Assembly (NCBI RefSeq): GCF_023278565.1
Contig: NC_064679.1
Coordinates: 1,674,001 to 1,738,000 of the forward strand
Length of the DNA: 64,000 bases
Origin: Colletotrichum lupini
Taxonomy: Eukaryota > Ascomycota > Sordariomycetes > Glomerellales > Glomerellaceae
Direction of reading: 5' to 3'
Positions 22,020-35,478 of the stretch are shown here, in pieces (the first letter of the stretch is position 1; each line of letters starts with the position of its first letter). The notes under the pieces are model-generated. The model saw nothing but the letters and a program-made list of their open reading frames with translations, was not told the DNA's origin and searched no databases. Made by a program: the position numbers and the translations under genes.

Positions 22020-25000
22020 CCCCTTAAATAAATATACGTTTAGAAAAAGCGTATTTAATTACTTATATTATTATAAAAAGGTTTATTAAAAACGAAAAAC
22101 TAAATATTATTATATAAAAATCTATTTATAAAAAGAATTAAAAAATAAATTAGTTTATATATAGAGCTATGGGCGAGGGGTAAATTAGTTATAAATTAAC
22201 TTTTATATTTATTATTATAAATAATCTTAAAGCTATACTATTAATAAAAAGTATAACTAAAAAACGGTTTTTTATTAATTAAATAATTAACTTATAGGTT
22301 AAGGGTAGTAAATATATAAACTTCTTATTACTACTTATAATATTAACTTTTTTTCCCTTTTTAACTTATATATATATTATTATTATACGTATATACTTTT
22401 ATTTTTCGCTTTTATATTTACGTCTTTATATATACGTATTATTAAAAAAGGATTTTTATTAATAAATTTTTTTTTTTTAAATATTACTAAAGTTATTAAT
22501 TAAAAACTATACTTATATTATTATAATATAAGAAGTTAAGAAGTATAAGCTTAAAACTATAGTTTTAAAAAAGAATAATAGCTCCCTTAGCCCCCTTTAT
22601 AAGCTTAAAATAAATAAATAATATTCCCTCGTTTTATATTTTAATTATAATATAGCTTTTATTTATTTAATATTAATTTAATTATTTTATTTAATAAGTA
22701 ATAGCTTTATAACTAAACGAGTTATTTAAAAAAATAATAAAAATAAAAAAAGTTTAAAGCCCCTTTTTTCGCTCCTTTTTAAAAATTAAGAAAATATCTT
22801 CGTTTTTTAAAAAAATAATATAAATAAGGAGGGTTTATAGCCCCCTTTTTTATTTAAAAAAAAAAAAAAACTTTTTTTAAGAAGATTAAAAAAATAAAAT
22901 AAGTTTATAACCCCCTTTTTTACTTTTTTTTAAAAGATATAAAGTAGTTAATTATATATATAATACTTTTTTAATTATTATTATTTATAAAATTAATTCT
23001 TAATAACGGACCCTCTTAATATTATCCTTAGTATTAAAGTTTAATACGAGCTAATATTTTTATTTTCTTTATTTAGTTACGAATATTTTAAGTATATTAA
23101 GAGCGCCCTTAGTAGCCGTTTAGATAGTACGTACTTCCTAAGTTCGTATATTAATAATAAATACTAACGCTATTAAACCTATAAAAAGTTAGGTTATACC
23201 CCTATTTTTAAAGAATATATACGGTTCTTAAATATAAAGTTCTTATATTTTAAATAAGAAATAATAAGAAAGTTAGTAATAGCTATAATTATTAATATAA
23301 AACTACTTATACTTTATAAAATATATTCTAAATTATCCTTATTTTATTTATTATTTATAACTTAATATATAAACCCTAACTTATATAGTAATAGCGTTAT
23401 ATAAGGCCCTTAAGTATAACGGTTTTTAAAATAAAAATAAAAATAAGGGGGTTTATATAAACGAGGCCCTAATAAGAGAAGTATTTATAAACGCTCTTTT
23501 TATATTAAAAGTATTATTAAAAAAACTTATTAAAGACGTAATAGTATTAATTATTTTATTTATAAAAATAAATAGTATTCGAATTAGAATTAATACTCTT
23601 ATTAGTTTATATATCCCTCTAAGTATATAGCCCGCATTTAAGTTTTTTTTAAATAAATACGTACTTACTTTTTTAAATAAATAGCCTCTTTTTAAGTAAT
23701 TTAACGGGGTTACTAAAGTAATTTTATACTCCTTAGTTATAAGTTACGTTTTTTGATTAAAAACCGGGCCCTCTGGGCCGTTTTATTATTTTTTAAACGT
23801 CCTTTTATTTAATATAATTATCTCTCGTATATTTTTTATATTTAAAAATAATATAAAATACTCAAACTTCGCTTTAAAAAGGTTCTTTATAAGACTATTA
23901 ACTAGTATTTTATTTATTAATATATAAACTACTTAAAATAAGCCTCTCGAATACTCTTATTATAGCTATATATTTTAAATATTAACGTAGTATAAGTAAG
24001 TTAAAATACGTTCCTCTTCTTCTATTATAAATCTAATTATTTAATAATTATCGTAATATACTTTTTATATATTACTAAGCTTAAATAAAATATTTTTAAA
24101 AAAGCGTTTAAAAATAAGTATTCTTTTAATTATATATTCTAAGCTTAGTAATTTGGCCTCTATAATTAATATAATTATTATATTTTAATAAACTACTTTT
24201 TATTAAGCGAGGTTATTAAAAAAGGAGATTATAAAATCTTATAAAAATCTTTAGGTCTTTTTATTATTTATAAATAAAGTATTATTTACGATTAATAATA
24301 CTTAGCTACCCCCTAAAATCCCGAAATATATTACTAAGTATTATATATAAAAAAAGTATTATATAACTTAATTTATAATAAAGTAATATTAATAAAACGG
24401 GTTTATTAAGAACTAAAAAAGTAAAATATATATAAAAATAACGTTAGGCCGAATTATAATCGCTATATATAATATTAATCCAACCTTTTTTTAAAAAAAC
24501 TTAGTCTTATTTAAGGATATAATCCCTAAGTTCTTTTTAATTAAGACTATTAATAACGGGGTCGTAAGAGTAATAAAGTTAATAAGATCGAACTTCTTAA
24601 TTACTTTTTTAAAATACTAATTATAAACTAAGTAAATTTTTTGATTTAGTTAATTACGAACGACCCTTATTTTAAAATATTACGAAATTAGCCCCTAGTT
24701 TTTTATTTTATACTTTTTTTTAAATCCCTTAGTTACTTAACTAGCTTCGTAAATATAGTTTTTATAATAAAAAACGAGAATATTATTTATATAAAAAAGG
24801 ACTAGGACCTTTTTAATAAGATTTTAAAATAAGTACGGGTCCTTATTTATAAATAAAAGACCTAGACTTTTAAAAATTAACGCTAACTTTTTATATTATA
24901 ATAATAAAGCGTTATAAGCGTTATATAAGGCTTACTTAAGTTTAATATATATTCTTAGTTTATAAAAGCCGTTTAAAAGTTTATAAATAATAGGGGGGTT

Positions 25001-27440
25001 ACTTAGCTTTTTAATTATATTTAAAAAAGCGTTTATAATATTATATTAATAAACTTTTAAATTAAATTAAGTAGCGATAGTTATAGCTACCCTAAACGTT
25101 TTAATAACTAGCGTTATTACGTAAGTCTTTTTTGAAAAGTATCGTTTTTAAAAGTCCCCCCTAATATAAATTCTTATTTTATAACGATTAAAATAATTAT
25201 TATTATTAAGTTTATAATTAAATACTTATTTAAAAAGTATTAGTTTAGAAATAACCGACGCCTTACTAACTACTTTTTAAGTATTTATTTCTTTTAGTTT
25301 TTAAATTTCTAACTATATTATTTTTATAAATTAACCTTTTAAAGGTTCTAGTACTTTTTTATATAAATTTAGTTAAATTAAACTATAGTTAGTAAAGCGT
25401 ACTTCGTTTTATTAATTATGATATAAACGTAGTAATATAACGTTTAATACCCCTAGGTTACCTTATTAATTACTTTTTATTAATTAAGTATATACGTATT
25501 AAAAAAGGAGTCTTAGTCTCTTTTTACTTAAATATAAAAAGAATATTACCTAAGTTTCTCTCGTTAACTTAGGTCTTCAATAAATACCTTTAGTAATTAG
25601 TTTTTTAATTTTTAGTTTTATTTAGTATACCTATCCTTTTTTTAATTATATATATTAATTATATTAAAGTTACTAACTAAGTTATTAATTATTTTTATTT
25701 CTTAATATAAGCTTATTTATTAAAAGGGTTTATTAAAGTCTAGTTAAATAAAAGGATCCTCTTTATAAAAGCTCTAAGAAATCTTTATTTTTATTTACAT
25801 ATATATTACGTTTTCGATCCTCTTAATAAAAAGATTAACTTCTTTTATAACCTTATTTATAATTTTAATTAGCTAAGCGAGGTTCGTATTTAACTCCGGA
25901 TTTTTAAAATTTAAAGTTAGTTTAAAAATAAATAACTACTTACTTCGTTTATTTAAAAATAAACTAAGCTTTTTTATAGCTTTATTTACTTTTTATAAAA
26001 CGAATATAAGTAGTAATAGTTACTTTTCGTTATTAATTAATATAGCCTCTTTTTTATTTATAATTCTAAGTAATTAGAGCTTAGGTTTAATTATTATAAA
26101 TAGTTATTAAATCTTATTTATTATAGCCCTTAACTCGAGTAAACGAGTTACGGTTTTAGTATTATTTTTTAAATAAAAAGCTATTTTATTAAACGTTATA
26201 TTTTAAGTAATAATAACTTTTAAAAGCGAGGGGATTTAGATTTTATATAAATTATAAGTATTCGGTACGTAACTTACGAAGTACTTAATATATCTTTTCT
26301 TTTTTATTTTAAAGCGTCTCTTATTAATTCCTTTTAAAAAAGTACGCTTTATAGCTATATATATATCTCTATTCTTAATAAGGACGTAAATTATAAGCGA
26401 GCTTTAGTATATTTATTAATTATTATTATTTAAAATAATAAGCGAACTAGACCTTTTTAGTTTAAATTAATAATAGTTAGTTAGTATGTTACTTAGGGCT
26501 AATATTATATAAATAAGCTATAGCTAATATAGTTTTTATATAAAGTTCGTTTAGTAAGCTAGTTATTAATATTATATTAATTACTTTATTAATAATTTCT
26601 TAACTAGCTCGTTTCCCTCCTCCGTTCGGTTTTTTTATATATAAAAAAGTAGTCTCTAGGTCTATTTTTAGTTCCCGTACTTATATTTAAAAACGAGTTT
26701 TGCTATTAATTACGATTATTATACGTTTTACGTTTTATTAGATTTTATAAATAGTTATACCCTTTTATATACGTACTTATTATTTAAAAAAATATAAAAC
26801 CCTAAATACTATATTATAAGTCTTTATAACTTATAAAAAAACGAAGATCTTATTTAAATACTCGTTTTTAATTAGTATTAACTACTTATTTTATTTATAA
26901 GTTAATAAGTAGTTAAAAAGGTCTTATAAAATCCCATAATAGGGTCGGGTTATTTTTTATTTTAAAGTACGTTATAAAATAACTTATTTTATATAAATAG
27001 TTATATATAGTAGTTTTTTTCCGGCTTTATAGGTATAAAAGATTAACCTTAACGGGATTACGCTTTTAAAGGAAATTATATAATATAGTATACTTTTTAA
27101 TTATATAATATGCGTAATATATCCTAAGTACGCGCTTAACGTAATATAGTAATTTTAATACGAAAACTACTATTTAATTCAGGATAAGTAAGCTACCCTT
27201 TTTAATAACGGCGCTAGTTAAAAAGATTAATAATAGAGGTTAGCTATAATAGTTAGTTATAATAGTCGGCCGTAATAGTTAAAGGCGGCCCTTAACTATA
27301 GAAGTTCTAAACTTTAATAGCGACGTAGAGGTTTTTAAAAAAAGGGCTAAATAGGCTAATATTTATTACTTTTTAAAGCTCGTAAAGATTTTTTTTATCC
27401 TTATTGCTTTTAATATTACCCAAAGCTACTCTCTATTTAA

Positions 27441-27544
27441 ACTAAATAAATCTATTAAATAAATTTACTAAGTAAATTTACTAAATAAATCTACTAAATA
27501 AATCTACTAAATAAATCTACTAAATAAATTTACTAAATAAACTT
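27441..27544. repeat. 13-bp tandem repeat array
   Basis: About eight units of ACTAAATAAATCT and close variants (T/C changes) in direct tandem inside the LTR element. It may be an element-internal minisatellite, or a result of mutation of a longer repeat. Confidence 0.75.
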
Positions 27545-30413
27545 ATTAATATATAAACTACTATTTAAATAGCTAGTTAAATAACTAGTTAAGAGGTTAG
27601 CTAGTTAAAATACTACCTTAACGAGAACTTACTCTATTCTTAATATATAATTAATAATTAGTAAGCTAGAACTCTCTAAAAATGCCCGTCGATAGGTCTA
27701 CCCCTCTCGGGCTGGGCGCCCTCTTTAGCTAGCTCGACGCTATAACTATTATAATTAATATAAATACGCCCGAGGATTAATAAAGTACTTTTTAATAGTA
27801 TAGAATTTAGCTAGGTAATAATACGAATACCGTAAATAGCTAGGCTAATACGGATGTTAAAATTTAGTATATTAACGCTAGCTTAGTTATAATAATTATA
27901 ATAAACGGGCTAGAAGTATATAGGGTTAGGGTAATAAGCTAGTACTTTAAATAGCTCTTATAAGACCCCCTAGATAATAATAATACTTATATAAAAAAAT
28001 AGATTATACTAAACCTAGTTACTTACGTAGGCTAGTATTAAGAGGTCCTATATATGTTAAAATAAATAAAGCTCGTTTTATAAGCGGGCGGCAAAAAGTT
28101 AGGAGTTTTAGTTAGTAATTAGGTATAGAGCGTATTATACTTGGTTTTCCCTAATACGTAATATATAGTACGGCCCCGGCGGATTACTCCGTCGGGGGGA
28201 TAAATAGTTATATAATATTAATATTCTAAACGGCTTAGTCTTTTAATCCTTACCCCCCGAGTAGCTAGAACGAGCTTTTTAAATATTATTAATACGAAAT
28301 ATTTAGATTGAAAATACTAAAGCTAGGCCGTATTTAATTAGTTATTCTTTAATTAGTATAAAGAACGTAGGCACTAAGTACTACGTATTAGAATTATATT
28401 AATAAATAAAAACTAACTTCTAAGTAAAAAATAGGATAAATAGGGCTTATATTTTAAAAAAACTAGATTAACCTTCTTTTTAAACTACTTAATAATAACG
28501 TTTTTAAATTTATTACTAAACTAAAGAGTATAATTAAAACCCGAATACTAAATACTAATTTTTTAAAAAAGAGTTTTTAATATAACGTTTATATAAAAGT
28601 TCTTAATAAAACTAATATTATAAAGAATAAAGTACTTTATCTTAGGCCCCTTTAATTTTATAAAAATATTATATATAATCCTCGTTCCTTAAGTAATAAT
28701 AAAATAAAAAGCCGTTTTAAAATTTATATTCTCTAAGCTATCGCTATATTAAATAAAATCCGCTTTTAGAAATAATTAGTTATTAACGAGGTAAACGGTA
28801 TTATAGTTATTTATAACTATATTTTTAAAAAAGAGGTATAGGTTAGTAAAAAGGATAAAAAAATAATAGGATTACTATTCCTATTCCCCTCCGTATTTAA
28901 CTTAAAAAATAAACCGATATTAATAATTATAGTTATAATATTTAAGGAGTAAGTTTTTTTAAAGTTCTTTTTATTACTTAACTTACTAATTTTAATCGTC
29001 TTTTTAAAACGACCTCGGTTATTATTACTCTATTTAAAAAGGGGTTTTATATAAATCTAGCTTTTTTAAATAAGGTTAGTATAAAAGTTAGTATACTTTT
29101 TTTAATTTAAATAGAAAATTATTTTTTAAATATTATTAATACTTAGTTAAATATATTTTAATTTTATTTTACTTATTAAAATAAGCTCTATTTTTATATA
29201 ATTTATTAGTTTTTAATAATAGGTCCCCTTATAAAAATAGTTAATAAACGAGTTAAGAGTTATTTCGTTTTATTTAGGGGAATTTAAATAACTTATTAAT
29301 ATTACGAATATTATAAAAGTTCGTTCATAACTTTTATTATATACTACTTCTTTATATAAAAAGTTATTAAAAATCTTAATATAATACTTTATATTAAAGA
29401 TCGCTTCCCTTTTTTATTTTAGTTTAATAATCTTAATAAGCTTTTAGTTAAACTAGTTTAGGGTAAAACGACGTATAGTTATATAGAAAAAGGTTTTTAA
29501 AACGAGGGTCCTTTAGACTTTAAATAGCTTAAATTATGTTATTTAATAATAAGCTAAAAAAAAGTTTTTAATTTAGGTTAATAGGCTAATACTAGAGTTT
29601 ACTTTATTTATAACTACGTTAAATTCTTTTTTTATAATTATAAATAAATTAAAGTTACTTAGTATATACTTTTATTTAAGAACCTTAATTACGGTATAAA
29701 AAGAGTAGTTTAAAAAATTAATAAGCTCCTCTTTTATATTTTTTAAAATTTCTTAAGTAATTATAAAAGAGATTTAGTAATTTATTAATTTATATAATTT
29801 CTTTTTTTATAAATAAAAAATCGTTTTAAATACGGTTTATTGAATAAAAGAGGCGTATTTTTTAATAAAACGTACTTAATTCGCTATTACGGCCTTTAAT
29901 TTTGTTAAAATAACTAATTACTTAATTCGATCGTTTTTATTTAAGGGTTTAATTATAATAAAAGGTTTAACTATAACCTCGCTTCTTAACTATTTAATTT
30001 ATTATTAAGTAAACTCCTCGAGTTTTTATTAATATTTAATTAAGGCTAATTTATATACTTAATTTTAACTAGTATTTCGTATTTTAATATACTCCTTAAT
30101 TAAAAAAATAAACTTAGTAAAGAGTAACGGATTTAATAAGGAAATAAAGTTATTTAAGTTTAATAAGTCCTAAACGTTTTTTAACTAGGCCTTAATTTAT
30201 AAAGCGAGGTACTACTTAAGCTAGTCTTATTAATAATTAAGCTTTTATTTAGGAATATTAGTAGTTTTTTTAAAAAATATTAATTTATTTAAGAATAAAA
30301 TTAATAAATATAATAGGGGTTAAATAATATTATAAAAAAGGATATAATAAATTATAATCCTTAAGAAGTAACCTTTTAATAAAAATATAGGGGTTTAAAT
30401 TAGAATTAAGTTT

Positions 30414-30611
30414 ATAATTATTATAAAGTTATTATAGGAGTATTAATATATATAAAGAGAACGGTTATTTATTAAAAATAAGAAATAAGTATAAAGCTCG
30501 CTTTAATATAAAGGGTATAAGCGAAGTAGGCCTTAGTAATTATATAACCGAGGTTATGTAACGTGTAGTAAGGCTATAGGTAGTTAAAGCTATTACGATA
30601 ATAATAATACC
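30414..30611. repeat. Right long terminal repeat
   Basis: Second copy of the LTR. It keeps a few more GC pairs than the left copy (for example CTATTACGATAATA against CTATTATAATATA), so the two have mutated independently. Unmutated unique sequence begins immediately after it. Confidence 0.85.
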
Positions 30612-31088
30612 CTATCGTATAGTAATCTTGTTTTAGATTTGCGGACGGGTTGGTCGAACTTATGTGAGCCGTTGGAGGCGGAGTCGGTTTTCACCTTTGA
30701 TGAGGGCCGAAGTCCGAGTTGGGAGTGCACCCGGGCCCCTTTTTTCTTCGTCGCATTCGCACCCGCCTGCGCACTCGCCGCGCTTGACCTCCGGACTCGG
30801 TTATGCACGTAATCTTCTCTTTCGGAGAACACCGCTGGAAAGTTTAAACTAGTAGCGTGTCTCACTTGTCATCCCACAACGTGCCGCGCGCATATCTAGG
30901 GTCGGGATGTGTTGTAGACATAGGTATGTCCACCGGCCTGTCCGGAGGATCCCAGACATCATTCGACATTGAAAATCTCCGGGTTTCTTTTCGATTTTAC
31001 ACTCGCAATGCAAAGCCGAAATCGATCCGAATGCCTCATAGATCAGTGGTGTTGAGCTGGATTCGGACGTAGTGAAGTCATTCAGAAG
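30612..31088. other. Flank between LTR element and broken gene
   Basis: Normal base composition returns at once after the LTR. No gene supported. Confidence 0.5.
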
Positions 31089-32556
31089 ATGGCGACATAT
31101 GCACACGGTACCGAGTCGTTACCTGGACCGGTTCCCGGCCAGCCCATAGGCTTCTTGGACGGCTGCGAATCACAGTCAACTCAAGAGACTGGCTCTACAT
31201 CACTCGGGCTTTGCAAATACGAAAAAAGACAGAACACAGATGAAGGAGATCGGAATCAAAGTCTTGCTCTTATTCAAAGAATCTCCGAAAGGCACCTCAT
31301 TAACCAGCAAGAATCGCGAAATCAACCCCGATCCAGAGAGTTGCAGCAATATCTCGATGTCCTAAAAGATGCCATCCCAAGACTGCCTGACAACAATCTA
31401 ACCCCCGGTCTTGAACTGCCGACGATTACCTTCAGTCGGCCCCGACTAGCGTATCCGATCATCATCAAACAGCGATTATCCAGAACATTGTCGCCAAAAT
31501 TTACACCAACTTACCCCCCGGGCTTGCAAAATTGCGGCATCGAGAAGAGGGAGTTCTTGAGATGTATAGATGACCTGAACCGAGTAGACGAGCAATTAGG
31601 ATCACCAGCAGACCATGCCATGGATATCAACGGCTTCGCTAACATGACGGCTTTCACCATAGCGCGTCCCACGCTGCTTTCAATGGCGATAGGCGTGGCG
31701 TCAAGCTATAGAAAGCATACAACAAAACGCAGCGCAATGACTGAAATTCTGCAAAAGGCGAACAAAGAGCTGTTCCGTCCAAGAGGCCTAGTTTGCGTTC
31801 TTGTCAGTGGTCACGTGCAGACGGACAGAGCCAAAGGAGCCTGAGAAGACACCGGAGACAGGAGGTACAGCAGCATAAACAGACATCCTGGATCGAACCC
31901 GGGAGAAAAGTTTGAAATTGAGGCAAAGGGTAGTGGGGAGATTGAGGGATTTCAGATGGACCGAACTTCCGCAATTCGAATTCTACGACGAGCACAACTC
32001 TCATCCGGATCTAGACAGCCATCGGCTGCCTGCGAGACACTCATATCGATCAAGACGGAGAAGAAGTCCGAGCATCGAACGCGAGAACAAAACAGGACTT
32101 AGGCAAGTGATACAAGAGAACTGCGAAAACGGAAACAGCGGGGAGGGCCGACAGGGACAGTCCACATTAAAATGCGGAGTATCGAAGCATCCAGGAAGGA
32201 CGAGTTATGAATTATTCCCTTTGAGTGGCAATAAAGCTACCGATTGGGATTTTGTTTCGAACCAATCTTCAAGCCTTGGATTTGCACCAGGAAAGGTTGA
32301 AGTCGAAAGCCTTACTGCCGATTTCTTTACCGCCGGAACAGATGAGGATACAACTCGCGAGGAGGCACAGCAAACGGATATGAAGCCAGAGCACACCAGT
32401 ACTGTCTTGAAGCATCGAATTTATAGTCAGGAAAAGACTTTGAGTTCAGTAAGAACCCCTTTTCAATGCACCGTGATTTTGTCTGACTTCTCCTTGCAGG
32501 ACGCACTTTGTCTTATGATACTCAATTCCCCCGAGGACGCCCAAGATGCGAATTAG
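31089..32556 (+). pseudogene. Broken gene of an unnamed fungal protein family
   Basis: The first part (31089..31841, 251 residues) contains FSRPRLAYPIIIKQR, LQNCGIEKREFLRCIDDLNR and KANKELFRPRGLVCVLVSG. I recognise this as the pattern of a recurrent fungal family of unknown function (a Pro-Arg-Leu-Ala-Tyr-Pro entry, a hydrophobic middle, an ELFxPRGL motif). A TGA at 31842 interrupts it; the same frame continues to about 32101 with FEIEAKGSGEIEGFQM. The C-terminal part is in another frame (to 32556), ending in LQDALCLMILNSPEDAQDAN, which fits the family's usual end. So at least one nonsense codon and one frame change separate the pieces. Unrecognised introns could explain part of this, but I found no good donor-acceptor pair. 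It lies in a non-RIPped islet between two transposons. Family recall is from memory and unnamed. Confidence 0.55.
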
Positions 32557-33409
32557 GACATCAAAAAATCACTTCATTTAACGGTCAACTACTAGGATAA
32601 CCCTGAGGTATTCTATGTGACTGCAGGTCAAAGGCTGGTTCATCGTACTTAGCCTAGCTATAATCCATCAAGTTAGCCATGTGACTCTGTGTCACTCAAG
32701 TGCACCCGGTCACCTTTCAGTTCCCGCAGAAATCTTCAATATGCACCGACCGTCTTTAATTCTATGACCTCTGGTGCTACCAATATTGCCACGACTTTTC
32801 GAGCGATACCACAGATTTGAAATGACCTTCACACCAGGAAGTTTCAAGCGTATGCCTGCATGTTCCACTCGTCTAGCGAAACGAAGTTTTGGAAGATATT
32901 ATGGGATGTCGCAGCCGTACACAGTGGGTAGTCTAACTCTCGTCCTGTTGTTTTCCAGGGCATTTTCTGTCACTACAGCTAACGCAGATCGAAAGAGGTT
33001 CTCCTACAAGATCCGAGGCTGAGATGCTGTCTCTCGGCTCTCTGCGTTCATTGAGAGAGGAACCAGGGCTTCAAGAGTCAGGACCGAAGCTCCGTGGACC
33101 TCAAAAGCCCGAAGTAGAAAGCAATTAATCAAATTTCTGAAGCCTCGAGATAAAATTTACGAGAATAATCAATGCCCAGAAAACGTGACAGAGGTGGGTA
33201 TCTGAGGAGAGTTGGGAGTGGCATGTTTTTGGTCCTACTGCTCACGAGAAGTCTATATAGATAAAGAGGCAAGGCTTTCGACAAACCCATCTTTCAAGAC
33301 AGAACGAGTCAAAACGATTAGAAAAAGCGATTGTAGGTATCTGTCTACTTGTTTTGAATCCATCCTGAAAATCGACGTGTGCACTAATAACATTGTGGCG
33401 CAAAGTGTA
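32557..33409. other. Intergenic islet left of the TIR element
   Basis: Ordinary composition; two frames of about 80 codons lack any domain content and the second runs into the transposon end, so neither is called. Confidence 0.5.
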
Positions 33410-33454
33410 AGTCGACCCACCCCCTTTTGGCCACCCCCCCCTTTTGGCTACCCT
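33410..33454. repeat. Left terminal inverted repeat
   Basis: Begins AGTCGACCCACCCCCTTTTG. Against the reverse complement of 35253..35297 I count 43 of 45 matches; both mismatches are C/T. It contains two near-identical tandem CCACCCC..TTTTGG units, which may be double transposase-binding sites. Confidence 0.9.
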
Positions 33455-35252
33455 ATCAAAACATAGTATCAAAACATCGCCACTAACTACACTTAATTAA
33501 TTAACTATCTTCTACTACTATAATAATATAGTTATTATTCTCCCTAGGTAATTCGACCCCTACGAGTCGACTAGGATTAACTAAACGGTTATTAAAGTCC
33601 TCCTAAGCTCTTTATATATCTTAAATATTTATAAACTTAGTATTTAGGTCTATTAATATACTCTTTTTTTTTTTATAACCTTAATTAGTTAATTTTAGTT
33701 TCTAAAACTCGAATATAGTGCTAAGATATTACTAAATAATAAGCCTACTTACTAAATACCTTTTTTACTTTTCTAAATAGTAGTCGTTAAGTATTATAGT
33801 CTAGACTAAGCTCTATAAATAACTTTAACTAATTATAGAGCTCGCTAGCCTTCTTAAGTATTAACTAGTTAATAATAGACGCCGCTAATACTTAGTTAAT
33901 AGCTTTTTTAGTATTACTAATTACTTACTTAGTATTTACGGTCTTTTTAATTAGTATAACTAAGTTAAGTAGGATTATTAAATTAGTAAGTAGTCTAGCT
34001 ATATTAGGGGGATATAGTTTAGTTACTTTCTATTTACTTTGTATATTTAATAACGTTAAACTAGTTAAACGAGCTTTTTAATAATAGCTTAAGAAGTACC
34101 GCTTTTTAATAATAGTAAAATTGTTTATTATGTCCTCTTTACTAAGCTCCTTCTTATACTTAGACTTAATAAGTCTAAAGATAGTTATATTTAATAACTA
34201 GAGGATATAGGAAATATATAGTAATAAGAATAGTAAGTAGACGTTATTTTTATAGTATTCCTATATAAATTCTATTATTATATAACTCCTATAGCTATTT
34301 AAAACTAATAATCGAGGCTTATTAAGTATACTGAGCCCCCTAAGGGGGAGGGTCTTAGTTTATAATAAGAATACTATTTTTAACTACTTAAGGGTAGTCT
34401 TATCGGTTATTTAGTTATTATTTATTATTATAAACTCCTAACTAGTATAAGGGTTAAGTTTAAATAGAAACTACTATTATTATACCGACTTTCCTTTATA
34501 TATAATTAGTAGTTTAATAGCTCGACTTTTAGTAAAGATATACTCGATTATAAATACTTAAGTATACGAACTAAGCTCTTTTTTTTATATTATTATAATC
34601 TTTATTTTACTTAAAACTAGGCTATTAAATCCCTTACCCTCTAAGATACTAGTCTTATTTATATTATACTTATTAGCCTATTTAATATTACTAATCTTCA
34701 GTATATTAGGTAATCTAAACTATAACTTAATTATATTAATAATAGCCCTATTTAGACGCCTCGAATTAATAATATAACTTCTCTAGACCTTAATTAATAG
34801 GTTTTTTTTTAAAAAAGCGTCTATTTATCTCTTTTTAAGAGGATTTATATCCCCTTAGGATTTTAGAACTTACTTAGCGAATTTCATAAGCTATTTATAA
34901 GTTAGTATAATACTTAAATTATATTAAATACGAACCTATTAAGCTAGCTAATCTTTTTATTATAAAAGAAGCCTCTAGAGGTTTACGAATACTATTACCC
35001 TCGTTTAGTAGCCTCTTTTATAATTATAAAGAGTTAACTTTAAAACTCCGAACTTAATCGAGGCCCGATTAACTAAGAGACCTTTTTTAATAGTTTTAAG
35101 AGCCCGAATAACTTTATTTTTAGTATACGAGACTATTATATATTAATAAATAAGTATATAAAAAAGAATTATATTTAGACGATTTTTGTAATTATTATAG
35201 TAGTTTGAAAATCGTGGGTAGGGTTTTAATGCGGTAGCTGGGATAGAGAAAT

Positions 35253-35297
35253 GGGGTGGCCAAAAGGGGGGGGTGGCCAAAAGGGGGTGGGTCGACT
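35253..35297. repeat. Right terminal inverted repeat
   Basis: Mirror of the left TIR; ends in GGGGGTGGGTCGACT followed by the TA duplication. It stays GC-rich although the interior has been reduced to AT. Confidence 0.9.
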
Positions 35298-35478
35298 TAT
35301 ATGTAAGCAGCTTACTTGTTAGCTTACGCTGCTGCCTAAGGTAGACTTGATCACCTCTCCAACCTTCTAGATGAGAATAGACTTGTCATCCTTACTTATT
35401 CATCTCATTCTCTGGGGTTGCCTTATGACTGCAAGGCTTCCCGACTCCGCTTTCAGACTCATTATCCAATTTTTAGCA

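Larger units (their letters stand above)
21829..30611 (-). mobile_element. RIP-degenerated LTR retrotransposon
   Basis: An AT-rich block of about 8.8 kb without any open frame of 60 codons. It is bounded by direct repeats of about 195 bp (LTRs). In the block CpA and TpG are almost absent while TpA is extreme, and CC, CT and CG remain; this is the product of C-to-T change at CpA on both strands, the RIP process. Just inside the left LTR lies a purine tract on the minus strand (AAGGGGG), fitting a polypurine primer and hence minus orientation. Reverse transcriptase motifs could not be recognised, so the superfamily (Ty3 or Ty1 type) is open. Exact ends and target duplication are blurred by mutation. 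Confidence 0.82.
33410..35297. mobile_element. pogo/Fot1-like DNA transposon, RIP-degenerated
   Basis: 1888 bp bounded by 45-bp terminal inverted repeats and flanked by TA on each side (33408-33409 and 35298-35299), the target duplication of the Tc1/mariner/pogo superfamily. Size and C-rich ends resemble fungal Fot1-type elements of about 1.9 kb. Inside, no open frame survives; the composition shows RIP (almost no CA/TG). The inward part matches the partial element at 63567. Comparison with that less damaged copy suggests the transposase reads on the minus strand, ending near the left TIR (a frame reading DRLVSPNRLVGVELPREN there), but this is weak. Confidence 0.88.

Noticed and set aside
27441..27544. 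CRISPR-like repeat array
   Set aside because: Units are contiguous 13-mers without spacers, in eukaryotic DNA.
33212..33466. 84-codon plus frame ending at 33466
   Set aside because: Its C-terminal codons come from the transposon TIR, and the upstream part has no recognisable content.
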